Below, one piece after another: positions 16,323-24,843 of a stretch of DNA of 64,000 bases. A program made the translations under genes and the position numbers. Source of the stretch: Bacteroides intestinalis (GTDB taxonomy: Bacteria; Bacteroidota; Bacteroidia; Bacteroidales; Bacteroidaceae); the NCBI RefSeq assembly GCF_902364365.1, contig NZ_CABJDN010000002.1, forward strand, positions 372,155 through 436,154. Reading direction: 5' to 3'. The first letter of the stretch is position 1, and every line of letters starts with the position of its first letter. The notes under the pieces are model-generated. The model did not search any database. It worked only from the letters and a program-made list of their open reading frames with translations, and was not told the origin of the DNA.

Positions 16323-19160
16323 ATGAAACATTCATTTCGTAGTTTATTGGTGGTAGCATTCGTTTTATGCGCCAGTTTCCAGCAAGCGGTAGCACAGCAA
16401 ATGCAGTTTCCGCCTCTTCCCGTGGACAAGAATGTCCGTATCGGCCAATTAGACAATGGCTTGACGTATTACATCCGTCATAACAAATTACCCGAAAACC
16501 GGGCTGAATTTTATATTGCCCAGAAAGTAGGTTCCATCCTCGAAGAGCCGCAACAACGTGGTCTTGCTCACTTCTTGGAGCACATGGCCTTCAATGGTAC
16601 AAAGAATTTCCCCGGCGATGACAAAGGTCTCGGTGTTATCCCCTGGTGTGAAACCGTAGGTATTAAATTTGGAACAAACTTAAATGCCTATACCAGCATA
16701 GACGAAACCGTCTACAATATCAGCAATGCCCCGATAGACCGTGCCGGTGTATTGGACTCTTGTTTGCTGGTTCTGCACGACTGGTCTAACTACATCCTGC
16801 TTAAAGATGACGAGATAGACAAGGAACGTGGAGTGATCCGTGAAGAGTGGCGTAGCCGTAACAGTGGTATGTTGCGCGTTTATACCGACCTGCTTCCCAC
16901 CATATATCCGGGTGATAAATACGCAGATTGTATGCCTATCGGCTCTATCGATGTAATCAATAACTTCCCCTACAAAGATATCCGTGACTATTACCACAAA
17001 TGGTACCGTCCCGATTTGCAAGGTATCGTTATCGTAGGTGACATTGATGTTGACGCTGTAGAAGCTAAGCTGAAAGCAGTATTTGCCGATGTACAGAAAG
17101 CTGTAAATCCGGCAGAGCGTGTTTATTATCCTGTTGCCGATAATAAGGAACCTATCGTAGCCATCGGTACAGATAAAGAAGTAGACGATCCGTCTATCGA
17201 GGTTTACTTCAAGCAAGATGCAACCCCCGATTCAGAAAAGAATAACGTAGGTTATCTGGCTTCCCAGTATATGACAAGCATGATCACCAGTATGCTGAAC
17301 GCACGTCTGAGTGAACTGACCCAGAGCGCTAATCCGCCATTTAACCGTGCATATAGCAGTTACGGTAATTTCTTTGTAGCTAAAACCAAAGAGGCCCTCA
17401 ATCTTTCAGCATCAAGTAAAGCGAACGGTATTGAAGAAGCCCTGAAAGTCCTGTTACAGGAAGCAGAACGCGCCCGTCGTTTTGGTTTCACAGAGTCTGA
17501 ATACGCCCGTGCCCGCGCTAACTATCTGCAACGTCTGGAATCTGCATACAACGAGCGTGAGAAGACCAAACACGGTTCTTATGTACGTGAGTATGTACGT
17601 AACTTCCTGGATGCCGAACCTATCCCTGGTATTGAAACAGAATATGCCATGATGAACCAATTGGCTCCCAACATTCCGGTACAGGCTATAAACATGGCAA
17701 TCCAGCAACTCGTTCCGGACAGTAACCAGGTAGTTATCATTGCCGGTCCCGAAAAAGAAGGATTAAAATATCCGCAGAAAGAAGAAGTTATTGCTTTGCT
17801 GAAAGGTATGAAGAGCCTCGATCTGCAACCGTATGTTGACAAGGTGTCTGATGAACCTCTGATGAAAGAAGCACCGAAAGGCGGCAAAATCGTATCTGAG
17901 AAGGAAGGTGAAATCTATGGTAGTACGAAGCTTGTTCTTTCCAACGGTGTAACTGTTTACATCAAAAAAACCGATTTCAAAGCAGACGAGATCCGTATGA
18001 AAGCAACCAGCCTGGGTGGTAAATCTCTTTTCCCCGATAAGGATGCACTGAACTTTGCTGTTATGGACAATGTGGTTGCTGCAGGTGGTTTGGGTAACTT
18101 CAGCCAGGTAGACCTTACAAAGGTATTGGCCGGAAAGAAAGTTTCTGTTCGTGCCGGACTAGGTGCTACTACTGAAAATGTATTCGGAACTTGTTCTCCG
18201 AAGGACTTCGAGACCATGATGCAGTTGACCTATCTCACATTCACCGCTCCCCGCAAGGACATGGAAGCATTCGAGTCTTATAAGAACCGTACAAAGGCCG
18301 AACTGGAAAGTGCACAGGCTAATCCGCTTTCTTCCATCAACGACACATTGCAGAAAGCTATGTACAACAACCATCCGCGCGTGGTAATAATGAAACCGGA
18401 AATGGTAGATCAGATCAACTATGACCGTATTCTGGAAATGTACAATGACCGTTTCAAAGATGCCAGCGACTTTACATTCTATTTCGTTGGAAACATTGAC
18501 CTGGAAACAGCTAAACCGCTGATTGCAGAATATCTGGGTGCATTGCCTGCCATCAACCGTAAAGAGACTTTCAAAGATACCAAGATGGAGATCCGTAAAG
18601 GTACATACAAGAATGAATTTGCCAAAGAACAACAGACTCCAATGGCAACTATCGTATTCCTGTATACCGGAAAAACTCCTTATACATTGAAGAATGAAAT
18701 TCTGTTGAGCTATATGACCCAGGTGCTGAACATGGTTTATACTGAAGAAGTACGCGAAAAAGAAGGCGGTACATACGGTGTAAATTGCATGGGTAGCCTA
18801 CAGAAGTATCCGAAAGAACAATTGCTGATGCAGATTGTCTTCCAGACGGATCCTGAGAAGAAAGATAAACTGGCCGGTATCGTAGTAGACGAGCTGAAGA
18901 AACTGGCAGCAGAAGGACCGTCTGATGTACATTTGCAGAAGGTAAAAGAGTACATGTTGAAAAAGTATGCTGATAACCAAAAGGAAAATGCATACTGGCT
19001 GAACAACCTGAACGATTACTTCTACTATAATATGGATATGACGCAAGGATACACAGATATCGTAAACAGTATCACTGCCAAAGATATCCAGAAGTTTGCA
19101 GCAGACTTGCTGAAACAAGGTAATGAGATCGAAGTAACGATGACGGTACCTAAAAAGTGA
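16323..19160 (+). CDS. Secreted M16 (pitrilysin/insulinase-type) zinc peptidase, paralog 2
   Basis: A 945-aa paralog of the gene at 4992, with a signal peptide ending AVA. HxxEH is H83-F-L-E86-H87; the distal Glu is E168 in DKERGVIREEW, 80 residues on because of a four-residue-longer loop (DDKGLGVIPWCETVG where paralog 1 has DALKQYLERIG). That loop sits next to the active site and could change specificity. The second half-repeat has lost HxxEH, as usual, and keeps EGGTYGVNCMG. The conserved 5' flank suggests an old duplication of gene plus promoter. It is followed by an extragenic repeat and the DUF5687/ABC genes. Confidence 0.93.
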   Translation: MKHSFRSLLVVAFVLCASFQQAVAQQMQFPPLPVDKNVRIGQLDNGLTYYIRHNKLPENRAEFYIAQKVGSILEEPQQRGLAHFLEHMAFNGTKNFPGDDKGLGVIPWCETVGIKFGTNLNAYTSIDETVYNISNAPIDRAGVLDSCLLVLHDWSNYILLKDDEIDKERGVIREEWRSRNSGMLRVYTDLLPTIYPGDKYADCMPIGSIDVINNFPYKDIRDYYHKWYRPDLQGIVIVGDIDVDAVEAKLKAVFADVQKAVNPAERVYYPVADNKEPIVAIGTDKEVDDPSIEVYFKQDATPDSEKNNVGYLASQYMTSMITSMLNARLSELTQSANPPFNRAYSSYGNFFVAKTKEALNLSASSKANGIEEALKVLLQEAERARRFGFTESEYARARANYLQRLESAYNEREKTKHGSYVREYVRNFLDAEPIPGIETEYAMMNQLAPNIPVQAINMAIQQLVPDSNQVVIIAGPEKEGLKYPQKEEVIALLKGMKSLDLQPYVDKVSDEPLMKEAPKGGKIVSEKEGEIYGSTKLVLSNGVTVYIKKTDFKADEIRMKATSLGGKSLFPDKDALNFAVMDNVVAAGGLGNFSQVDLTKVLAGKKVSVRAGLGATTENVFGTCSPKDFETMMQLTYLTFTAPRKDMEAFESYKNRTKAELESAQANPLSSINDTLQKAMYNNHPRVVIMKPEMVDQINYDRILEMYNDRFKDASDFTFYFVGNIDLETAKPLIAEYLGALPAINRKETFKDTKMEIRKGTYKNEFAKEQQTPMATIVFLYTGKTPYTLKNEILLSYMTQVLNMVYTEEVREKEGGTYGVNCMGSLQKYPKEQLLMQIVFQTDPEKKDKLAGIVVDELKKLAAEGPSDVHLQKVKEYMLKKYADNQKENAYWLNNLNDYFYYNMDMTQGYTDIVNSITAKDIQKFAADLLKQGNEIEVTMTVPKK

Positions 19161-19170
19161 TTAAGGAAGT

Positions 19171-19215
19171 AGTGATTAGTGATAAGTGAAAATACAGTTC
19201 TTATCACTAATCACT
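19171..19215. repeat. Inverted repeat of the TTAGTGATAAGTGATTAG family, copy 2
   Basis: Arms 19171-19186 and 19200-19215 are perfect (AGTGATTAGTGATAAG). Two direct repeats AATCACTAACGACTAATCAC follow up to the ATG at 19261. It fills the whole gap between the M16 gene and the permease gene. Confidence 0.75.
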
Positions 19216-19260
19216 AACGACTAATCACAAATTAATCACTAACGACTAATCACTAAAAAC

Positions 19261-20754
19261 ATGAATCTATTTCTTGAGCTACGTAAACATGGAAAGTTAG
19301 CAGAAAAGCGGCATCCGATGTACGAAAAGAGTAAGTTCGGAAAGTTTTGGATGTACTTCATGAGTGTGTTCTGGGCAGCTTATCTCATATTCTTCGGAAC
19401 AACCTTCGCCTTTGCTTTCGATGGTGGAGCCAGAGAAGCCTACCATGTAATGAACAGCGGACTCATATTTGTGCTCGCCCTCGACTTTCTCATGCGCTTA
19501 CCCTTCCTGAAGACACCTACACAGGAAGTCAAACCCTACTTACTGCTTCCCGTAAAACGGAGTCGTCTGATTGACTTCCTTCTCCTGCGTTCCGGGCTTA
19601 ACAGCTTCAATCTGCTCTGGCTCTTCTTGTTTGTCCCATTTGCCATCATCACAGTTACTAAATTTTATGGAGTGGCAGGTGTGTTGACTTATTGTATTGG
19701 TATCTGGCTACTCATCATATTCAATAATTACTGGTATTTATTGTGCCGTACGCTGATGGACGAACGCATCTGGTGGTTCCTCCTACCGGTAGCCCTATAT
19801 GGTGGTATTGCTGCTGCACTTTTCATTCCGGACAACAGCCCGATATTTGCCTTTTCAGTCAATTTGGGTGAAGGATTCATCACCGGAAATATACTGACGT
19901 TTATCGGAGTTCTGCTGGCCATTTTTATCATGTGGTTCATCAACAGGAGCATCATGCAAAGATTAGTCTATAACGAACTAAACAAGGTAGAAGATACAAC
20001 CGTACAGGTAAAGACTGTATCCGAATACAAATTCCTGGATCGTTATGGTGAAATTGGTGAATATATCCGGTTAGAGTTGAAGCTGTTGCTTCGTAATAAA
20101 GTCTGCAAAAAATCACTCTATAACATCACTGCTGTAGTATTAGCTTTTAGCCTCATCATCAGTTTCTCTGATCTTTATGAGGGAGGTTCACGCGACTTCT
20201 TCGTACTTTACAACTATATCATCTTCGGTATTCTGTTCCTCTCTCCGCTAATGAGTTATGAAGGTAACTATATCGACGGACTGATGAGTCGTAAAGAATC
20301 CATCTATTCGTTACTACGTGCCAAATACATCTTATATAGCCTGGCTCTGATCATTCCGTTTATACTGATGATTCCCGGCATGGTGACAGGTAGGGTATCT
20401 GCCTTGCAATGCATCTCATGGCTTATATTTGTTCCAGGCTGCGTTTATTTCTGCATGTTCCAACTGGCAGTGTACAATAACAAGACCCTTAACCTGAACG
20501 CCAAGATGACCGGTCGTCAGAACGTGGGGACAGGATTGCAGAACCTTATTTCAGCTGGTGCATTTGGTGTGCCTCTGCTACTGATGTTCGGGTTAAAGGC
20601 AATGGTTGGCAAAGAGGTTACACCATGGATTCTTATAGGTATCGGACTTGCATTCATTATAACTTCAAGATGGTGGTTAAGAAATGTGTACCATCGTTTC
20701 ATGAAGCGCCGGTATAAGAATATGGAAGGATTTCACGATAGTAGACAAAAATAA
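19261..20754 (+). CDS. DUF5687 family membrane protein, ABC permease
   Basis: 497 aa with about 10-12 hydrophobic membrane segments, beginning near residue 30 (FWMYFMSVFWAAYLIFFG). It matches what I know of DUF5687, a Bacteroidetes family resembling ABC-2 permeases. The ATP-binding gene begins 8 bases after the stop, so the two form a transporter. The cargo is unknown. Cytoplasmic loops are basic and rich in RR/KR. Confidence 0.8.
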   Translation: MNLFLELRKHGKLAEKRHPMYEKSKFGKFWMYFMSVFWAAYLIFFGTTFAFAFDGGAREAYHVMNSGLIFVLALDFLMRLPFLKTPTQEVKPYLLLPVKRSRLIDFLLLRSGLNSFNLLWLFLFVPFAIITVTKFYGVAGVLTYCIGIWLLIIFNNYWYLLCRTLMDERIWWFLLPVALYGGIAAALFIPDNSPIFAFSVNLGEGFITGNILTFIGVLLAIFIMWFINRSIMQRLVYNELNKVEDTTVQVKTVSEYKFLDRYGEIGEYIRLELKLLLRNKVCKKSLYNITAVVLAFSLIISFSDLYEGGSRDFFVLYNYIIFGILFLSPLMSYEGNYIDGLMSRKESIYSLLRAKYILYSLALIIPFILMIPGMVTGRVSALQCISWLIFVPGCVYFCMFQLAVYNNKTLNLNAKMTGRQNVGTGLQNLISAGAFGVPLLLMFGLKAMVGKEVTPWILIGIGLAFIITSRWWLRNVYHRFMKRRYKNMEGFHDSRQK

Positions 20755-20762
20755 TTACGAAT

Positions 20763-21608
20763 ATGATAGAGATAAACAATCTTCAAAAAAACTTCGGCCA
20801 AAAGAAAGCCGTAGATATTGAGAAATATGTCATAGAACAAGGTGACATGCTGGGTTTGGTAGGCAACAACGGAGCTGGTAAAACAACCCTTTTCCGCCTG
20901 ATGCTGGACTTACTCCAGGCAGATCAAGGCAATGTAACCATTAATGATATCGATGTAGCCAAAAGCGAAGACTGGAAACAATTCACCGGCGCTTTCATCG
21001 ATGATGGCTTCCTGATCGATTACCTTACTCCCGAAGAGTACTTCTACTTTATCGGTAAGATGTACGATCTGAAGAAAGAAGAAGTAGATGAGCGCCTGCT
21101 TCCTTTCGAACGATTCATGAATAATGAGGTCATCGGACAAAAGAAGTTCATCCGTAACTTCTCTGCCGGAAACAAGCAGAAAATCGGTATCATATCTGCT
21201 ATGCTGCATCATCCGCAATTGCTGATCCTGGACGAACCGTTCAACTTCCTTGATCCGAGTTCACAATCCATCATCAAGCACTTGCTGAAGAAGTATAATG
21301 AAGATCATCATGCCACGGTCATCATTTCAAGCCACAACCTGAACCATACAGTAGACGTATGCCCTCGCATTGCTTTGCTGGAAAATGGTGTCATTATCCG
21401 TGACATACAAAACGAACATAACTCAGCAGAGAAAGAACTTGAAGATTACTTCAACATAAGAGTGGAAGAAGAAATTGAGGAAGAACTGGCAGAAACAGTG
21501 ATTGAAGAAACACCTCTTCAGGAAACAATCATTGAAGAAACTATTGCTGAGGAACCTATCACTGAAGAACCCTCCACTCAACCGGAAAAGAAAGAAGAAC
21601 AGGAATGA
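20763..21608 (+). CDS. ABC transporter ATP-binding protein
   Basis: 281 aa. Walker A GNNGAGKTT at residues 34-42, signature region RNFSAGNKQKIGI, Walker B LLILDEP, and the switch His in IISSHNLNH. It is partner to the DUF5687 permease just upstream. The last 50 or so residues are an acidic, repetitive Glu/Thr/Pro tail (units like ETIIEETIAEEP) not found in most ABC ATPases. The stop overlaps the next start (ATGA, 21605-21608), so it is translationally coupled to the NlpC/P60 gene. Confidence 0.9.
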   Translation: MIEINNLQKNFGQKKAVDIEKYVIEQGDMLGLVGNNGAGKTTLFRLMLDLLQADQGNVTINDIDVAKSEDWKQFTGAFIDDGFLIDYLTPEEYFYFIGKMYDLKKEEVDERLLPFERFMNNEVIGQKKFIRNFSAGNKQKIGIISAMLHHPQLLILDEPFNFLDPSSQSIIKHLLKKYNEDHHATVIISSHNLNHTVDVCPRIALLENGVIIRDIQNEHNSAEKELEDYFNIRVEEEIEEELAETVIEETPLQETIIEETIAEEPITEEPSTQPEKKEEQE

Positions 21609-22117
21609 AAAAATACTTCTTATATATAGTTGCCCTCATCGGATTGACATTCAGTTTAAGCTCATGCCATACATCAGCACCCCGGCTCAATTACAAGGCA
21701 CTGGCAAAAGCTTCTGTCCGCATGGGTGTTGACATAAATATGGAAGATAACCACAAGTTGTACATTGCCTCCGCGGAGTGGATGGGTGTCCGCTACCGCG
21801 CAGGCGGTGACAACAAGCACGGAGTAGATTGTTCCGGACTGGTATCGCAACTCTATAAAGAAGTATATAATATCCGTTTGGCCAGAAGCACCGATGGTTT
21901 ACTTAAAGAAAGCAACAAAGTCTCCCGCCGCAATTTGCGTGAGGGAGATTTGGTGTTTTTCACCAGCCGTACATCCAAGAAGAGGGTGGCACACGTGGGT
22001 ATCTATCTCAAAAACGGGAAGTTTATTCATGCAAGTACCAGCAAAGGAGTTATTGTCAGTAGCCTCAACGAACAATACTATACGCAATACTGGCTTTGCG
22101 GCGGCAGAGTAAAATAA
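21605..22117 (+). CDS. NlpC/P60 family cell-wall hydrolase, lipoprotein
   Basis: 170 aa. The lipobox is LSSC with Cys21, so it is probably a lipoprotein. The catalytic Cys76 is in HGVDCSGLV, His130 in KRVAHVGIY, and a polar third residue at His142 (FIHAST). The fold cleaves peptidoglycan stem peptides (gamma-D-Glu to diamino acid bonds). It overlaps the ABC ATPase gene by 4 bases, linking the transporter to the cell wall, as in FtsEX-hydrolase pairs; that link is inference. Confidence 0.9.
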   Translation: MKKYFLYIVALIGLTFSLSSCHTSAPRLNYKALAKASVRMGVDINMEDNHKLYIASAEWMGVRYRAGGDNKHGVDCSGLVSQLYKEVYNIRLARSTDGLLKESNKVSRRNLREGDLVFFTSRTSKKRVAHVGIYLKNGKFIHASTSKGVIVSSLNEQYYTQYWLCGGRVK

Positions 22118-22135
22118 GAATCTTTTTTCTTCCCC

Positions 22136-22161
22136 TGTGATTTTTCCTTTCCCTCCCCGAC
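22136..22161 (+). promoter_or_regulatory. Shared TGTGATTT-N14-CGAC promoter-like motif (copy 3)
   Basis: TGTGATTT at 22136-22143, 14 bases, CGAC at 22158-22161, then TTATAG. It ends 32 bases before the ATG at 22194. The coding sequences around are unrelated to the M16 genes, so the match is not due to gene duplication. Confidence 0.6.
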
Positions 22162-22193
22162 TTATAGTTCAAATAAAACTTTAAAAAGGAAAA

Positions 22194-23081
22194 ATGATGA
22201 AAAAGATTTTAGGTGTCCTTCTCTTTATCGGCCTTGCGCTGAACGCCAACGCACAATTACTTTGGAAAATCTCCGGTAACGGACAAGAAAAGCCCTCATA
22301 CATTTTAGGTACCCACCATCTGGCACCTCTCAGCATCAAAGATAGCATTGCCGGATTGCCACAAGCCATAGAAGGTACTACTCAGGTATACGGAGAAGTA
22401 GTTATGTCCGATATGATGTCACCCGAGTTCATGCAGATAATGCAGCAAAGAATGATGATGGCAGGCGACACCACTCTCCAGAAACTTTTTACCCCGGAAC
22501 AATATGAAGTAGTAGGCAAGGTAGTGAAAGAGAACCTGATGGCAGATATAGCTATGTTGGGCAAATTAAAACCCGCTGCCATAACCCAACAACTGACCCT
22601 GATATTGTGCATGAAGCATCTGGGTGGTTTTAATCCACAGGAGCAATTAGATACTTACTTCCAGCAACAAGCATTGCAAAGCGGTAAGAAAATAGGTGGT
22701 TTGGAAACTCCGCAGTCTCAGTTAGATATGCTCTTTAAAAGTCAGACTCTACAGCGTCAGGCAAACTTACTCTATTGCCTCGTAAGTGACATAGATAAAG
22801 CTATGGAACAAACTAAACGTCTCAACAACGCATACAAGGCTCAGAACCTGGATGAAATGCTGAAGCTGATAGAAGAACGTGATGGCAACTCGTGCGATCC
22901 GCAACCGGGCGAAATGGAAGCTATGCTGGATAACCGTAACAAAGCATGGATTGAGAAAATGCCTGCTCTCATGAAGGATGCTCCTACCCTTTTTGTTGTC
23001 GGTGCAGGCCACCTGCCAGGAACTAACGGAGTCCTGAATCTGCTGAAACAGCAGGGATATACTGTAGAACCTATGAAATAA
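22194..23081 (+). CDS. TraB/GumN family protein, exported
   Basis: 295 aa with a signal peptide ending ANA (about residue 20). The family motif GTHHLAPLS is at residues 39-47 and the second conserved GxGHLPG motif near the C-terminus (VVGAGHLPG). The TraB/Tiki/GumN fold is metal-dependent and some members are proteases; in Bacteroidetes the substrate is unknown. ATGATG leaves a one-codon choice of start. The terminator lies at 23139-23169. Its promoter motif is shared with the two M16 peptidases. Confidence 0.88.
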   Translation: MMKKILGVLLFIGLALNANAQLLWKISGNGQEKPSYILGTHHLAPLSIKDSIAGLPQAIEGTTQVYGEVVMSDMMSPEFMQIMQQRMMMAGDTTLQKLFTPEQYEVVGKVVKENLMADIAMLGKLKPAAITQQLTLILCMKHLGGFNPQEQLDTYFQQQALQSGKKIGGLETPQSQLDMLFKSQTLQRQANLLYCLVSDIDKAMEQTKRLNNAYKAQNLDEMLKLIEERDGNSCDPQPGEMEAMLDNRNKAWIEKMPALMKDAPTLFVVGAGHLPGTNGVLNLLKQQGYTVEPMK

Positions 23082-23138
23082 AAACTATAAATTCTCTCTT
23101 TACTGACATTTTCTGAAAACTAAGAAAATGCAAGATAC

Positions 23139-23176
23139 CGGGTGATTGCAAGTGATTTGTGGTCACCCGCTTTTAT
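23139..23176 (+). terminator. Terminator after the TraB-family gene (original copy)
   Basis: CGGGTGA (23139-23145) pairs with TCACCCG (23163-23169), followed by CTTTTATA. The same hairpin occurs again at 23902-23932. Confidence 0.7.
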
Positions 23177-23238
23177 ATATCAAGAAATATGCATATCTTT
23201 GGGCAAATTTAAAGTTCAACTTAAAATCCGCCACAGCA

Positions 23239-23847
23239 ATGAATAACAATTTGATATACAGAAATCTAACAGATGAAACCAAACGTCTTGTCTATCATTT
23301 TCCTGTTATAACGATAACTTAACGAAGCTCACCATTACCCAGAGCTATTTTCATCTATTCAGGTCTTGGCAGTTTCAAATCCGGAAAGGCCTATATGCTT
23401 CCACCCTACTTTGCCAATATCGGTAAACGCTTGGTAAAAGCAAATAAGATATATTTCTATGATACCGGCTTGGCAGCTTACCTGCTTGGGATAGAGAATG
23501 AAGAACAATTAGCTACTCACCCGGCTAAAGGAGCCTTATTTGAGAATCTTATCGTAAATGAGGCAATGAAAAACAGGCTCAACAGGGGAAAAGATCCCAA
23601 CTTATATTTCTACAGGGACAAAAGCCAAAAAGAAGTAGATCTTCTGTATACCCAGGCCAACAATATTCAGGCATACGAGATTAAATCAGCTCAAAGTTTC
23701 CACAAGGAATTCTTCAAAGGTATTGACTATCTGAACGGGATCTTTGGAGATCGCCTAACAAAAACAGCTGTTATATTCGACGGGCAAGAAGAGTTACATA
23801 CAGAGAAAAATGGAGTTTATAATTTCCGAAATTTCTATTTGAAATAA
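23239..23847 (+). pseudogene. Deleted AAA ATPase / DUF4143 protein
   Basis: The ATG at 23239 opens 27 codons (MNNNLIYRNLTDETKRLVY then HFPVITIT) that match the N-terminus of Bacteroides AAA/DUF4143 proteins up to the point where the Walker A loop should come, and then stops at 23320-23322. The reading continues in other phases into an intact C-terminal DUF4143 part, readable from ATG 23395: MLPPYFANIGKRLVKANKIYF, YDTGLAAYLLGI and a PD-(D/E)XK-like DKSQKEVDLLY...AYEIKSA. About 200-250 central residues, including the whole ATPase core, are missing. It is an internal-deletion pseudogene; a 150-aa product from 23395 is possible but has no ATPase. Confidence 0.75.
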
Positions 23848-23851
23848 AAAA

Positions 23852-23940
23852 GAGTTCTGAATCTGCTGAAACAGCAGGGATATACTGTCAATGCAAGATA
23901 CCGGGTGATTGCAAGTGATTTGTGGTCACCCGCTTTTATA
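23852..23940 (+). repeat. Second copy of the TraB-family gene 3' end and terminator
   Basis: 23857-23888 is identical to 23034-23065 (inside the last codons of the TraB gene) and 23891-23940 is identical to 23128-23177 (terminator). The bases that separate these blocks in the first copy (23066-23127) are missing. The copies bracket the DUF4143 pseudogene. Confidence 0.85.
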
Positions 23941-23944
23941 AAAA

Positions 23945-23977
23945 AGGGTACATCAGGAAATCCCCCCGACATACCCT
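23945..23977 (-). terminator. Terminator of the HU-like/smalltalk unit
   Basis: On the reverse strand AGGGTA (complement 23972-23977) pairs with TACCCT (complement 23945-23950) followed by Ts. It lies 24 bases after the smalltalk stop codon. Confidence 0.5.
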
Positions 23978-24000
23978 CTAATCTTAGTATATGTTCATCA

Positions 24001-24096
24001 TCACATATTCATCGTATTGGCTCCTAAAGCTCCCAACACCGCTGATGCTACAGCGATTACTATTTTTAAAATCTTATCCCAAATCGTCTTTTTCAT
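24001..24096 (-). CDS. Smalltalk family micro-protein, 31 aa
   Basis: ATG at 24096, TGA at 24003-24001. It reads MKKTIWDKILKIVIA followed by VASAVLGALGANTMNM, one amphipathic-to-hydrophobic helix with a small-residue (GxxxG-like) tail. This matches the short Bacteroides proteins annotated as smalltalk protein, which usually sit next to an HU-like DNA-binding gene, as here (93 bases downstream of it). Function unknown; it is probably membrane-inserted. Confidence 0.8.
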   Translation of the reverse strand: MKKTIWDKILKIVIAVASAVLGALGANTMNM

Positions 24097-24189
24097 ATCA
24101 ATTACTTTGCATTTCAATAATTCATAGACTGCGCAGCCTTTAATTCTTAATTTCTAATTCTTTAAATTCTAAAGCTTCAGCTTTAGACC

Positions 24190-24696
24190 CTATCCCAGAG
24201 GATCATCTTCAATACCTCCGTCTCCACCTGAACCACCTCCGTTACCATCATCCGGATCTTTACCATCATCGGAAGAAACATCCTTACCCGTCCACTTCTC
24301 AAATTCAACACCCTGCCACAAAGCCCGGGTAGTTCCCAGAGCAGCCGGACGTGTATATTCAGGAGTAAACATAAAATGTAATGACGTCACCTGATTCGGA
24401 CTCACATCCTTCTCTGCATCCACACCCTTTCCGCGTGTCCGTGCAATCACCGTAAATGTTCCCAAACCATCCAGACGAACCGAACGGCTGTTCAACAACT
24501 GTAAACGCATCACCGACATCAGGTTTCTGACCACATTATGTACATCACCCGGTGTTGCCGAACACTTTTCAGCCACCATTTCTCCCAACTGCTGCAGATT
24601 AACAGCTCTTCCCACTTTCTTCAATGCCAGATGCCACTGCTTAGCACCCTCTTTCGTTTTCAACTGCGATTGTCTCGCATAATACAATAAAGGCAT
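24190..24696 (-). CDS. HU-like DNA-binding protein
   Basis: 168 aa. It matches the HU-HIG type domain of Bacteroidetes HU-related proteins: a helical start (GAKQWHLALKKVGRAVNLQQLGEMVAE), then SVRLDGLGTFTVIARTRGKG and the basic beta arm. The last 30 residues are a low-complexity Gly/Asp tail (DDGNGGGSGGDGGIEDDP). The gene is followed by the smalltalk micro-protein and stands at the 3' border of the capsule locus, a common arrangement in Bacteroides. A promoter (24759-24790) reads into it. Confidence 0.85.
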   Translation of the reverse strand: MPLLYYARQSQLKTKEGAKQWHLALKKVGRAVNLQQLGEMVAEKCSATPGDVHNVVRNLMSVMRLQLLNSRSVRLDGLGTFTVIARTRGKGVDAEKDVSPNQVTSLHFMFTPEYTRPAALGTTRALWQGVEFEKWTGKDVSSDDGKDPDDGNGGGSGGDGGIEDDPLG

Positions 24697-24758
24697 AATC
24701 TTTCTCCTTTGCTTTTAAATTCAACTTCATTTTTATTAGCTTGTGTTGATCAACAGTG

Positions 24759-24790
24759 CAAAGGTGGGGATATTACCAGGTATAAACAAA
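24759..24790 (-). promoter_or_regulatory. Promoter of the HU-like gene
   Basis: Reverse strand TTTG (complement 24787-24790), 20 bases, CACCTTTG (complement 24759-24766), near the TAnnTTTG consensus. It overlaps the end of the capsule terminator. Confidence 0.55.
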
Positions 24791-24816
24791 AAAAACAGCC
24801 CACCAGGAGCTGTTTT
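24784..24816 (-). terminator. Terminator of the capsule operon
   Basis: Reverse strand AAAACAGC (complement 24809-24816) and GCTGTTTT (complement 24792-24799) around a 9-base loop, followed by a T run (complement 24784-24793). It lies 28 bases after the last capsule gene. Confidence 0.8.
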
Positions 24817-24843
24817 CTAATATTAATATATAATTAATTGATC

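Noticed and set aside
19160..19260. CRISPR-like short repeats
   Set aside because: Units are adjacent, unspaced and partly palindromic; no cas genes.
23395..23847. Intact 150-aa DUF4143 gene
   Set aside because: The upstream N-terminal fragment and loss of the ATPase core show it is a remnant of a longer gene.
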